Shown here: piece by piece, positions 48,625 to 59,596 of the stretch | How positions within the stretch are numbered: the first letter of the stretch is position 1 | Layout: the number at the start of each line of letters is the position of its first letter | Assembly: GCF_021401135.1 (NCBI RefSeq) | Contig: NZ_JACBFO010000003.1 | Span: 1 to 64,000 of the forward strand | Direction of reading: 5' to 3' | DNA: 64,000 nt | Source of the DNA: Azonexus sp. R2A61 | GTDB taxonomy: Bacteria; Pseudomonadota; Gammaproteobacteria; Burkholderiales; Rhodocyclaceae | Notes under the pieces: model-generated | What the model was told of the DNA's origin: nothing | Database searches by the model: none | What the model saw: the letters and a program-made list of their open reading frames with translations, nothing else | Made by a program: the position numbers and the translations under genes

Positions 48625-48648
48625 AAAGCCCTGCCGAAGCAGGGCTTT
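48625..48648 (-). terminator. Terminator after the OmpA-like gene
   Basis: AAAGCCCTGC (48625-48634) and GCAGGGCTTT (48639-48648) form a 10-bp stem with loop CGAA; the minus strand continues TTCA after a T run. It lies about 20 bases past the OmpA-like gene and would limit read-through to ubiG. Confidence 0.85.
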
Positions 48649-48667
48649 GCATTGTAGCAGCGGCGTC

Positions 48668-49330
48668 TTACTTGGTGCCGATGACTTCGATGTCGACGCG
48701 ACGATCCGGTTGGAGGCAGTCGATCAGGGCCTTGGTCTTGACGTTGCCCTTGCACTTGTCGCCGGTCACCGGCTGGGTCTTGCCCTTGCCTTCGGTGTAG
48801 ACGCGGTTGGCTTCGATGCCCTTGGCAACCAGGTATTCCTTGACCGCGGCAGCGCGCTTCTCGGATAGCTTCTGGTTGTAGGCGGCACCGCCGATGCGGT
48901 CGGTGTGGCCGACGGCCAGGATCACTTCCAGCTTGATGGCGTTGGCCTTGGAGACCAGCTCGTCGAGCTTGGCCTTGCCTTCCGGACGCAGCACGGCCTT
49001 GTTGAAGTCGAACAGGGCATCGGCGGCGACGGTGATCTTCTCACCGGTCGGCTTCGGACCGGCGACGGCCGGAGCGGCCGTCGCAGCAGCGGCGGTCTTG
49101 GCTTCGCAGGCTTCCTTCGGCAGCAGGTCCTTGTCGCACTCGCAACCGGCCTTGTCGGCGGCGGCAGCGGCCGGGGTCCAGTAGCCGGTACGCCAGCACA
49201 GGCCGAAGCCCGACTTGGCGACGACGTCGCGCTGGTCAATCACATAGACGCGTTCCTGGGCGACGGCGGAGAAGCCGATGCCGGCAAGCAGCGCTACGGC
49301 CAGAGACTTCTTGACGATGTTTTGGATCAT
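48668..49330 (-). CDS. OmpA-family outer membrane protein
   Basis: Exported protein of 220 residues. The signal peptide ends near FSAVAQ (about 25). A short N-terminal region with four cysteines and an Ala/Pro-rich hinge leads to the peptidoglycan-binding OmpA C-terminal domain: DALFDFNKAVLRPEGKAKL, VGHTDRIGGAAYNQKLSEKR and the QPDRRVDIEV end. No beta-barrel is present, so it is a periplasmic anchor protein like neisserial Rmp rather than a porin. GAGGG precedes the ATG. Confidence 0.92.
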   Translation of the reverse strand: MIQNIVKKSLAVALLAGIGFSAVAQERVYVIDQRDVVAKSGFGLCWRTGYWTPAAAAADKAGCECDKDLLPKEACEAKTAAAATAAPAVAGPKPTGEKITVAADALFDFNKAVLRPEGKAKLDELVSKANAIKLEVILAVGHTDRIGGAAYNQKLSEKRAAAVKEYLVAKGIEANRVYTEGKGKTQPVTGDKCKGNVKTKALIDCLQPDRRVDIEVIGTK

Positions 49331-49385
49331 TGTTTTCCCTCGTTGAAGAAAATGTCAGCAAACTCGTACTCCGCAACCGGCAAAC

Positions 49386-50720
49386 TCAGGATTGGCCGCG
49401 GAATTGGAGAGCATTCTGCCATAGGGTAATAGTCGCTTCCAGTTGCGGGAGCGAGTCATAGCGTAAATTTTTGTGGTGTACGCAACACTTTCCGGCAATC
49501 CAGACATCCGAGACATCCTCCCGGCCGGCGACGTATACCAGATGCGAAACCGGGTCGAAGCAGGGTGAGGCGTGAAGTGTGCCCAGATCCACTGCGCATA
49601 AATCGGCCTGCTTTCCGGGAGTGATGGAACCCAGGCGATGGCCCATGCCGAGCGCGATCGCGCCGTTCAGGGTAGCCATTCGGAGAGCCTCGCTGGCCGG
49701 TACGATGGCGGCGTTGCCGCTGCTGCCTTTGGCCAGCAGTGCGGCGAGGCGCATTTCCTGAAACAGGTCGAGCCGGTTGTTGCTGGCTGCGCCATCGGTA
49801 CCCAGGCCGACATTGATGCCACGCTGTTGCATCGCCGCGACATCGGCCAGGCCGCTGGCCAGTTTCAGGTTCGACGTCGGGCAATGGGCGATCGAACAGT
49901 TCGCTTCAGCCAGCAGGCGTCGATCGGCATCATCGAGATGAACCGCGTGGACACCGATCAGCCCGGGGCCGAGCAGACCGAGATCGCGTAGTCGCGCGAC
50001 GGGCCGGCGGCCATCCTGTTGCAGCGCGTCGCTGATTTCCTGGCGGGTTTCGTGCAGATGGCAGTGGATGGGCAAGCCCAGTTGTGCAGCCAGCATCGCG
50101 ATGCGTTCGAAACTTGCGTCGGAAACGGTGTAAGGCGCATGCGGCGCCAGGCTGAAGCTGATCAACGGGTTGGTCAGCCAGCGCTCGCGAACGGCCAGAC
50201 CCTTGTTCAGATAGTCATTGGCGTCGGCGGCGTAATTGGTCGGAAACTCCAGCGTGGTCACGCCGAGCACCGCGCGCATGCCGAACTCCGTCGCTGCCTG
50301 GGCGGCGGCATCCGGGAAGAAGTACATGTCGTTGAAGCAGGTGATGCCGCCACGCAGCATTTCGGCGCAGGCAAGGCGGGTGCCGTCGAGTACAAACTGG
50401 GCGGAGACATGCGCGGCTTCGGTTGGCCAGATGTGTTGCTGCAGCCATTCCATCAGCGGCAGGTCGTCGGCGATGCCGCGCATCAGTGTCATGGCGGCAT
50501 GCGTGTGCAGATTGATCAAACCCGGAATCAGGAGGTGATTATCCAACTGCCGGTGTTCTGCCGCCGAGAAGCGGCTACGCGCCTCGCCGGCCGGCAGGAC
50601 GGCGACGATCTTGTCGCGGTCGACGGCCACCGCATGGTTTTTCAGGACTTCGCCGGTGTCGACCGTGGCGATCCAGCGGGCTTCAATCAACAGGTCGATG
50701 GCTTGGGGAGTGTGTTGCAT
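49386..50720 (-). CDS. mtaD: Amidohydrolase, MTA/SAH deaminase type (TRZ/ATZ family)
   Basis: Zinc amidohydrolase of 444 residues resembling 5-methylthioadenosine/S-adenosylhomocysteine deaminase. Ligands: INLHTHAAMTLMRG (HxH), HCHLHET, GVHAVHL, and GLGTDGAASNN with the catalytic Asp. A role in recycling SAM by-products fits its place near ubiG, a methyltransferase, but guanine or atrazine-like substrates in the same superfamily are not excluded. It is divergent from gyrA with a gap of about 100 bases holding both promoters. Confidence 0.87.
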   Translation of the reverse strand: MQHTPQAIDLLIEARWIATVDTGEVLKNHAVAVDRDKIVAVLPAGEARSRFSAAEHRQLDNHLLIPGLINLHTHAAMTLMRGIADDLPLMEWLQQHIWPTEAAHVSAQFVLDGTRLACAEMLRGGITCFNDMYFFPDAAAQAATEFGMRAVLGVTTLEFPTNYAADANDYLNKGLAVRERWLTNPLISFSLAPHAPYTVSDASFERIAMLAAQLGLPIHCHLHETRQEISDALQQDGRRPVARLRDLGLLGPGLIGVHAVHLDDADRRLLAEANCSIAHCPTSNLKLASGLADVAAMQQRGINVGLGTDGAASNNRLDLFQEMRLAALLAKGSSGNAAIVPASEALRMATLNGAIALGMGHRLGSITPGKQADLCAVDLGTLHASPCFDPVSHLVYVAGREDVSDVWIAGKCCVHHKNLRYDSLPQLEATITLWQNALQFRGQS

Positions 50721-50821
50721 GGGAAACGGGCAGCGGCAGGCCAGGATCGGCGTGGTAAACTAACAAATTACGCGTGCTACAACCAAACCGGCGTGGGCCA
50801 GCCCTGCGCGGACAGAGAGAC

Positions 50822-53440
<2,619 letters not shown>

Positions 53441-53441
53441 G

Positions 53442-54527
53442 ATGGCCCGCCAGCATAATTTCAGCGCCGGTCCGGCTGCACTTCCCGAGGAAGTCCTGCG
53501 CCAGGCGCAGGAAGAAATGCTCGACTGGCAGGGCGCCGGTTGCAGCGTCATGGAGATGAGCCATCGCGGCAAGGAGTTCATGTCCATCCTCGAGCGGGCC
53601 GAAGCCGACCTGCGCGAGTTGATGGGGATTCCCGAGCCGTACCAGGTGCTCTTCCTGCAGGGCGGCGCGACGCAGCAGTTCGCCCAGATTCCGATGAACC
53701 TGCTGGCCGGCCGCTCGGCCGACTACATCGTCACCGGTTCGTGGTCGAAGAAGGCGGTCAAGGAAGCGCAGCGCATCGGCAACGTCCGCGTCGCCGCGAG
53801 CACCGAGGACAGCGGTTTCACCCGACTGCCGACGGCCGAGGAAATCAGGCTCGACCCGTTCGCTGCCTACCTGCACGTGTGCACCAACGAGACTATCCAC
53901 GGCGTCGAGATTCCCGCCGAGCGGATCGCCGACACCGGTGTGCCGCTGGTTGCCGACATGTCGTCGCACATCCTGTCGCGGCCGGTCAATGTCGAGAAAT
54001 TCGGCCTGATTTATGCCGGCGCGCAGAAGAATATTGGTCCCTCGGGCGTCACGCTGGTGATCGTTCATCGCGACCTGCTCGGCATGGCGCCGCTGACCAT
54101 CCCGACGGTGATGGATTACGCGGTGATGGCCGAGAACGACTCGATGCTGAACACGCCGCCGACCTTCGGCATTTACATTGCCGGCCTGGTCTTCCAGTGG
54201 TTGAAGCAGCAGGGCGGCCTGGCCGGCATCGATGCGGTCAACGCCGAAAAGGCGCGGATTTTGTACGAGTGCATCGACCATTCCGGCGGTTTCTACACCA
54301 ATCCAGTCGATCCCGACTGCCGTTCGCGCATGAACGTGCCCTTCGTGCTGGCCGATGCCGCGCTCGACGCGCCTTTCCTGGTCGCCGCCAAGGATGCCGG
54401 CATGCTTGGCCTGAAGGGGCACAAGTCGGTCGGCGGCATGCGCGCGTCGATCTACAATGCGGTGTCGCTGGGTTCGGTTCGTGCGCTGGTTGAATTCATG
54501 AACGATTTTGCCAAGAGGAACGGTTGA
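53442..54527 (+). CDS. serC: Phosphoserine aminotransferase
   Basis: PLP enzyme making 3-phosphoserine for serine and an intermediate for pyridoxine. The 361 residues have NFSAGPAALPEEVLRQAQEE, FLQGGATQQFAQIPMNL, AGAQKNIGPSG with the PLP lysine, and C-terminal GHKSVGGMRASIYNA. It begins one base after gyrA and ends 4 bases before pheA: part of the gyrA-serC-pheA supraoperon known in beta- and gammaproteobacteria. Confidence 0.98.
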   Translation: MARQHNFSAGPAALPEEVLRQAQEEMLDWQGAGCSVMEMSHRGKEFMSILERAEADLRELMGIPEPYQVLFLQGGATQQFAQIPMNLLAGRSADYIVTGSWSKKAVKEAQRIGNVRVAASTEDSGFTRLPTAEEIRLDPFAAYLHVCTNETIHGVEIPAERIADTGVPLVADMSSHILSRPVNVEKFGLIYAGAQKNIGPSGVTLVIVHRDLLGMAPLTIPTVMDYAVMAENDSMLNTPPTFGIYIAGLVFQWLKQQGGLAGIDAVNAEKARILYECIDHSGGFYTNPVDPDCRSRMNVPFVLADAALDAPFLVAAKDAGMLGLKGHKSVGGMRASIYNAVSLGSVRALVEFMNDFAKRNG

Positions 54528-54531
54528 CCGC

Positions 54532-55635
54532 ATGAGCGAGCACCCGCAGAACGACTTGCAGAGCGCGTTGTCCGGCGTGCGCGCGGACATCGACCGGATC
54601 GACGGCGACATCCTGCGCCTGCTCAACGAACGCGCCCGCTGCGCGCAGAAGGTCGGCGAGATCAAGGCCGAATTCGGCGACGCCGGCTTCATCTACCGGC
54701 CGGAGCGCGAGGCGCAGGTGCTGCGCCGCCTGCAGGAACTCAACCCGGGTCCCCTGCCGAACGAGAACATCACCTTTTTCTTCCGCGAAGTGATGTCGGC
54801 CTGTCTGTCGCTCGAACAGCCGCTGTCCATCGCCTGCCTCGGGCCGCTCGGCTCCTTCACCTGCGCTGCCGCCACCAAGCATTTCGGCCATGCCGCGCGC
54901 TTGCTGCCGCAGGCCTCGATCGACGACGCCTTCCGCGAAGTCGAGTCGGGGCGCGCGCATTATGTCGTCGCACCGATCGAGAATTCGACCGAAGGCGCCG
55001 TCGGTCGCAGCATGGACATCCTGCTCGGCACGCCGCTGAAGATCTGCGGCGAGGTCGTGCTGCGCATCCATCAGAACCTGATGACGCGGGCGGCGACGCT
55101 CGGCGAGATCACCAAGGTCTATTCGCATGCCCAGTCGCTGGCGCAGTGTCACGAATGGCTCAACCGCAACCTGCCCGGCGTGCCGCGCGTGTCGGTGGCA
55201 AGCAACTCGCTGGCGGCGCAGATGGCGGCGGGCGAGCCGGGCGCGGCGGCGATTGCCGGGCGCGCGGCCAGCGAACAGACCGGCCTGCCGATGTTCGCCG
55301 AGAACATCGAGGACGAGCCGAACAACACCACGCGCTTCCTGATCCTCGGCAAGCACGACGCCGGTGTGACCGGGCGCGACAAGACCTCGCTGATCATGTC
55401 GGCGCCGAACCGCACCGGTGCCTTGCACGAACTGTTGCAGCCGCTGGCCGTAGCCGGCGTGTCGATGTGCCGGCTGGAATCGCGCCCGGCGAAGAATGCG
55501 TTGTGGGAATACGTGTTCTATGTCGATATCGAAGGCCACCGCAGCGAAGCGCCGATTGCCGCCGCACTCGACCGGCTGGCCGCCAATGCCGCCTACCTGA
55601 AGATTCTCGGCTCCTACCCGGTTGCCGTTTACTGA
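54532..55635 (+). CDS. pheA: Chorismate mutase / prephenate dehydratase (P-protein)
   Basis: Bifunctional phenylalanine-branch enzyme: AroQ-type chorismate mutase (about 15-100), prephenate dehydratase (about 105-280) and a C-terminal ACT domain (about 290-365). Motifs: VRADIDRIDGDILRLLNERA; GPLGSFTCAAA; IENSTEGAVG; NNTTRFLIL (TRF catalytic); and ESRPAKNALWEY in the ACT domain for Phe feedback. The length of 367 is normal. ATG at 54532 directly follows a variant of the dispersed motif (GTTGACCGCA). No ribosome site of strength; coupling with serC is likely. Confidence 0.97.
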   Translation: MSEHPQNDLQSALSGVRADIDRIDGDILRLLNERARCAQKVGEIKAEFGDAGFIYRPEREAQVLRRLQELNPGPLPNENITFFFREVMSACLSLEQPLSIACLGPLGSFTCAAATKHFGHAARLLPQASIDDAFREVESGRAHYVVAPIENSTEGAVGRSMDILLGTPLKICGEVVLRIHQNLMTRAATLGEITKVYSHAQSLAQCHEWLNRNLPGVPRVSVASNSLAAQMAAGEPGAAAIAGRAASEQTGLPMFAENIEDEPNNTTRFLILGKHDAGVTGRDKTSLIMSAPNRTGALHELLQPLAVAGVSMCRLESRPAKNALWEYVFYVDIEGHRSEAPIAAALDRLAANAAYLKILGSYPVAVY

Positions 55636-55644
55636 GGAATGTCC

Positions 55645-56733
55645 ATGAGCCTCGCCGATCAGGCCCTCGCTTACGTCCGCGCCATCTCGCCCTACCAGCC
55701 GGGCAAGCCGATCACCGAACTGGCCCGCGAAACGGGGATTCCGGTCGACCGTATCGTCAAGCTGGCTTCCAACGAGAATCCGCTGGGCATGAGCCCCAAG
55801 GCGAAAGCGGCGGTGGCAGCGGCCATTGCCGGTGTCGAGCGCTACCCGGACCAGTTCGGCCTGATCGCCAAGATTGCCGAACGTTGCCGGGTCGACCGCA
55901 AGCAAGTGGTGCTCGGCAATGGCTCGAACGATCTGCTCGACCTGGTCGCCCGCGTCTTTCTGGCGCCGGGGCGGTCGGCGGTGTTTGCGCAATATGCCTT
56001 TGCCGTTTATCCGCTGGCCACGCTGTCGACCGGTGGCGAGCCGCTCCAGGTGCCGGCCAAGGATTTCGGCCACGATCTGGCGGCGATGCGTGCGGCGATC
56101 CGGCCGGACACCCGTGTCGTGTGGATTGCCAATCCGAACAACCCGACTGGCAATTTCCTGCCTTACCCGGAACTCCGGGCTTTCCTGGCCGACGTGCCGA
56201 AGGATGTGCTCGTCGTGCTCGACGAGGCCTACAACGAATACATTCCGCCCGCCGAACGCGTCGATACGGCGGCCTGGCTGGCCGATTTTCCGAACCTGGT
56301 GATCTGCCGGACCCTGTCGAAGATCTATGGTCTGGCCGGTCTGCGCATCGGTTACGCGCTGGCGTCGGACGAAGTCGCCGACCTGATGAATCGCGTCCGC
56401 CAGCCGTTCAACGTCAACAATCTGGCGCTGGCCGCGGCCGACGCGGCGCTCGACGATCATGAATTCCTGCAGGCCAGCCACGACCTGAACCGGCGCGGCC
56501 TGGCCCAGCTGGTCGAGGCTTTGGAAGGCCTCGGGCTCGAATACATTCCGTCCTACGGCAATTTCGTCGCTTTCCGCGTCGCCGATGCAGCCTCGGTCAA
56601 TCGCAAGCTGCTCGAGCAGGGCGTCATCGTCCGGCCGATCGCCGGCTACGGTCTGCCCGACTGGCTGCGGGTGACGGTCGGTACGGCGGCCGAGAACGCC
56701 AGCTTCCTCGACGCACTGGCCAAGGCGCTGTAA
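55645..56733 (+). CDS. hisC: Histidinol-phosphate aminotransferase (aromatic-type)
   Basis: PLP aminotransferase, 362 residues: KLASNENPLGMSPKA at the start, NGSNDLLDL, IANPNNPTGN, CRTLSKIYGLAGLRIGYA with the PLP lysine. In this supraoperon the paralogue (HisHb type) may transaminate aromatic prephenate or phenylpyruvate as well as histidinol-phosphate. ATG at 55645 is preferred over 55639, since GAGGA stands at good distance from it. A motif copy (55890) encodes RVDRK. tyrA starts at the next base. Confidence 0.94.
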   Translation: MSLADQALAYVRAISPYQPGKPITELARETGIPVDRIVKLASNENPLGMSPKAKAAVAAAIAGVERYPDQFGLIAKIAERCRVDRKQVVLGNGSNDLLDLVARVFLAPGRSAVFAQYAFAVYPLATLSTGGEPLQVPAKDFGHDLAAMRAAIRPDTRVVWIANPNNPTGNFLPYPELRAFLADVPKDVLVVLDEAYNEYIPPAERVDTAAWLADFPNLVICRTLSKIYGLAGLRIGYALASDEVADLMNRVRQPFNVNNLALAAADAALDDHEFLQASHDLNRRGLAQLVEALEGLGLEYIPSYGNFVAFRVADAASVNRKLLEQGVIVRPIAGYGLPDWLRVTVGTAAENASFLDALAKAL

Positions 56734-57627
56734 GTGAGCGAAGCGATGGCCGCCCGCGAGCCCGAATTCGCCAAGGTCGTCGTTTTCGGCACCGGCCTGA
56801 TCGGCGGTTCCTTTGCGCTTGGCCTGAAGCAGGCCGGGGCGGTCGAGGAAGTCGTCGGTTTCGGCCGCACGCCGGCGACGCTGCGCGCCGCGCAGCAACT
56901 CGGTGTGATCGACCGCGCCGGGATCAATCCGGCACATGAAATCGCCGATGCCGACATCGTGCTGGTCGCCACGCCGGTCGCCCAGATGCCGGAAATCTTC
57001 GCCCGCATTGCGCCCTATCTCGGGCCGAACACGTTGGTCACCGACGGCGGTTCGACCAAGGGCGACGTGGTTGCCGCGGCGCGTACGGCGTTCAAGGGAC
57101 ACATCGGCAAGTTCGTGCCGGCGCACCCGATCGCCGGCGCCGAGAACAGCGGCCCGTCGGCTGCGCGCTGGGACCTCTACTGGGGCAAGAAGGTCGTCGT
57201 CACGCCGCTGCCGGAAAACAACGACGAACGACTGGACCGCATCAAGCGCGCCTGGTCGCTGTGCGGCGCCGATATCTACGAACTGACGCCCGAACAGCAC
57301 GACCGCGTGTTTGCCGCCGTCAGCCATCTGCCACACCTGCTGTCGTTCGCACTGGTGCACGATCTGGCGGTACGCGACGACGCCGATCTGTTCTTCACCT
57401 TTGCCGCGTCCGGTTTCCGGGATTTCACGCGGATCGCCGCCAGCCATCCGGAAATGTGGCGCGACATCTGTCTGGCCAACCGGCAGGCGCTGCTCGGCGA
57501 ACTCGATAGCTATCGCGCCCAGCTGGCCGATCTGCACGATGCCTTGGCTGCCGGCGACGGTGCCCGGCTGGAGGCGGTCTTCGACATCGCCCGCCAGCGG
57601 CGGCGGGCCTGGGGCGGTCAGGACTGA
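56734..57627 (+). CDS. tyrA: Prephenate dehydrogenase
   Basis: NAD(P)-dependent enzyme of tyrosine synthesis, 297 residues: Rossmann motif VFGTGLIGGSFALGL, then VTDGGSTKG, catalytic His in PAHPIAGAENSGP, and SHLPHLLSFALV with the helix of the dimer domain. The start is GTG immediately after the hisC stop. In the canonical supraoperon tyrA is followed by aroA; here two unrelated genes, ligE and rfbB, intervene. Confidence 0.96.
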   Translation: MSEAMAAREPEFAKVVVFGTGLIGGSFALGLKQAGAVEEVVGFGRTPATLRAAQQLGVIDRAGINPAHEIADADIVLVATPVAQMPEIFARIAPYLGPNTLVTDGGSTKGDVVAAARTAFKGHIGKFVPAHPIAGAENSGPSAARWDLYWGKKVVVTPLPENNDERLDRIKRAWSLCGADIYELTPEQHDRVFAAVSHLPHLLSFALVHDLAVRDDADLFFTFAASGFRDFTRIAASHPEMWRDICLANRQALLGELDSYRAQLADLHDALAAGDGARLEAVFDIARQRRRAWGGQD

Positions 57628-57629
57628 GC

Positions 57630-58463
57630 ATGTCCGGGCTGCGCGCGCTGCTGCTCTGGCTGGCGCTGACGTGGCCGATCTGCGTTTTCCCGGCGCCGCC
57701 CGAACTGCTGCTGGCCAATCTTTATCGCGACGGTCTCGATCCGGCGCATTACCTGGTCAGCGAAAAACTCGACGGTGTGCGCGCCTACTGGGATGGTCAC
57801 CAACTACTGAGCCGTGCCGGCCATCCGATCGCCGCCCCGGCCTGGTTTGTCGCCGGCTTGCCGGGGCAGCCGCTGGACGGCGAACTGTGGATCGGCCGCG
57901 GTCAGTTCGAGCGACTGTCCGGCATCGTGCGCAAGGCGGAGCCGCTCGATGCCGACTGGCGCGACGTGCGCTACATGATCTTCGAACTGCCCGGCGCCGA
58001 CGGCAGCTTCGCCGAACGGGCGCAGCGCATCGCGGCCCTGGTGCGTGCCGCCAACGTGCCGTGGTTGCGGGAAATTCCCCAGTTTGCTGCGGTCGACCGC
58101 AACAAACTGCAGAAAATGCTCGCCGACGTCCTGGCCGGCGGCGGCGAAGGCCTGATGCTGCACCGGGCCGATGCGCCTTACGAAACCGGGCGCAGCGATA
58201 CCCTGCTCAAGCTCAAACCCTGGCTCGACGCCGAAGGCGTGGTCGTCGCGCATCTGCCGGGCAAGGGCAAATATGCGGGCATGCTTGGCGCGGTTCGGCT
58301 GCGGCTGCCGGACGGCCGCGAATTCAATCTGGGCACCGGTTTCAGCGATGACCAGCGGCGCGATCCGCCGCCGCTCGGTGCGACCGTGACCTACCGTTAC
58401 CGCGAGCTGACTTCGCGCGGCCTGCCGCGGTTTGCCAGTTTTCTGCGGGTGCGCGACGAGTGA
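57630..58463 (+). CDS. ligE: Secreted minimal ATP-dependent DNA ligase (LigE type)
   Basis: Short ATP-dependent DNA ligase of 277 residues. A signal peptide (about 1-21, ending PICVFPAP) points to periplasmic export. The adenylation domain has motif I EKLDGVRAYWDG with Lys46, motif III-like RDVRYMIFELPG, motif IV GEGLMLHR and motif V LKLKPW. A compact OB domain follows. LigE ligases occur in competent Neisseria, Haemophilus and Vibrio and have been tied to uptake or extracellular DNA. A perfect 14-bp copy of the dispersed motif (58088-58101) lies in this gene. Confidence 0.88.
   Translation: MSGLRALLLWLALTWPICVFPAPPELLLANLYRDGLDPAHYLVSEKLDGVRAYWDGHQLLSRAGHPIAAPAWFVAGLPGQPLDGELWIGRGQFERLSGIVRKAEPLDADWRDVRYMIFELPGADGSFAERAQRIAALVRAANVPWLREIPQFAAVDRNKLQKMLADVLAGGGEGLMLHRADAPYETGRSDTLLKLKPWLDAEGVVVAHLPGKGKYAGMLGAVRLRLPDGREFNLGTGFSDDQRRDPPPLGATVTYRYRELTSRGLPRFASFLRVRDE
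58088..58101. repeat. Perfect 14-bp palindrome of the dispersed motif in ligE
   Basis: TGCGGTCGACCGCA, flanked on the plus strand by GC and AC. It codes AVDRN in the surface part of the LigE-type ligase. Confidence 0.8.
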
Positions 58464-58512
58464 GCGGCGGCTGCGCTAAAATTGCCGGCTTTTCCCTGGC
58501 GGATTTTCCGAC

Positions 58513-59568
58513 ATGATCCTGGTCACCGGCGGCGCCGGCTTCATCGGCAGCAATTTTGTCCTCGACTGGCTGGCGCAGTGCGACGAGCCGGTCATCAACC
58601 TCGATGCGCTGACCTACGCCGGCAACCGGCAGAACTTGGCCACGGTCGACGGCGATGCGCGGCACATTTTCGTCCATGGCGACATCGGGGATTTCGAACT
58701 GCTCAGCAAGCTGCTGGCCGAGCACCGGCCGCGCGCGGTGGTCAATTTTGCCGCCGAATCGCACGTCGACCGCAGCATCCACGGGCCGGAAGACTTCATC
58801 CAGACCAACATCGTCGGCACCTTCCGGCTGCTCGAAGCGGTGCGCGCCTGGTACGGTCAACTGGACGAAACCGGGAAAAACGCCTTCCGTTTCCTGCACG
58901 TGTCGACCGACGAAGTTTACGGCTCGCTGACCAAGGACGACCCGGCCTTCCGGGAAACCAACCGCTACGAGCCAAACAGCCCGTACTCGGCGAGCAAGGC
59001 GGCCTCCGACCATCTGGTGCGCGCCTACCATCACACCTACGGCCTGCCGGTGCTGACCACCAATTGCTCGAACAACTACGGCCCCTATCATTTCCCGGAA
59101 AAGCTGATCCCGCTGGTCATCCACAACGCGCTGGCCGGCCAGCCGCTGCCGATCTACGGCGACGGCCAGCAGATCCGCGACTGGCTCTACGTCAAGGATC
59201 ACTGCAGCGCCATCCGCCGCGTGCTCGAAGCCGGCCAACTGGGCGAAACCTACAACGTCGGCGGCTGGAACGAAAAGGCCAATCTGGACGTGGTGCACAC
59301 GCTGTGCGCCATCCTCGACGAACTGAGCCCGCGTGCCGACGGCCAGTCGTACGGGACGCAGATCACCTTCGTGACCGACCGTCCGGGCCACGACCGGCGC
59401 TACGCGATCGACGCCACGAAGCTCGAACGCGAGCTGGGCTGGAAACCGGCCGAGACCTTCGAGACCGGCATCCGCAAGACGGTGCAGTGGTATCTCGACA
59501 ACCAGGCCTGGGTACATGACGTGACCAGCGGTGCCTACCGCGACTGGATCGGTCGCCAGTACGCCTGA
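58513..59568 (+). CDS. rfbB: dTDP-glucose 4,6-dehydratase
   Basis: NAD-dependent dehydratase, first committed step to dTDP-rhamnose and other deoxysugars. The 351 residues have [13 protein letters not shown], Thr132/Asp133/Glu134 in STDEVYG, and Tyr158/Lys162 in [23 protein letters not shown] is typical of RfbB. The genes rfbA, rfbC and rfbD are not present; the gene is an orphan between ligE and aroA. The 58765 copy of the dispersed 10-mer codes HVDRS, which is a family-conserved peptide, so that copy can be explained by protein constraint. Confidence 0.95.
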   Translation: MILVTGGAGFIGSNFVLDWLAQCDEPVINLDALTYAGNRQNLATVDGDARHIFVHGDIGDFELLSKLLAEHRPRAVVNFAAESHVDRSIHGPEDFIQTNIVGTFRLLEAVRAWYGQLDETGKNAFRFLHVSTDEVYGSLTKDDPAFRETNRYEPNSPYSASKAASDHLVRAYHHTYGLPVLTTNCSNNYGPYHFPEKLIPLVIHNALAGQPLPIYGDGQQIRDWLYVKDHCSAIRRVLEAGQLGETYNVGGWNEKANLDVVHTLCAILDELSPRADGQSYGTQITFVTDRPGHDRRYAIDATKLERELGWKPAETFETGIRKTVQWYLDNQAWVHDVTSGAYRDWIGRQYA

Positions 59569-59596
59569 AACCCTACGAAACAGGAACTTCATCCGC

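Noticed and set aside
58765..58774. The rfbB motif copy as independent support for DNA-level selection
   Set aside because: It encodes HVDRS, a peptide conserved in the enzyme family, so protein constraint alone can explain it.
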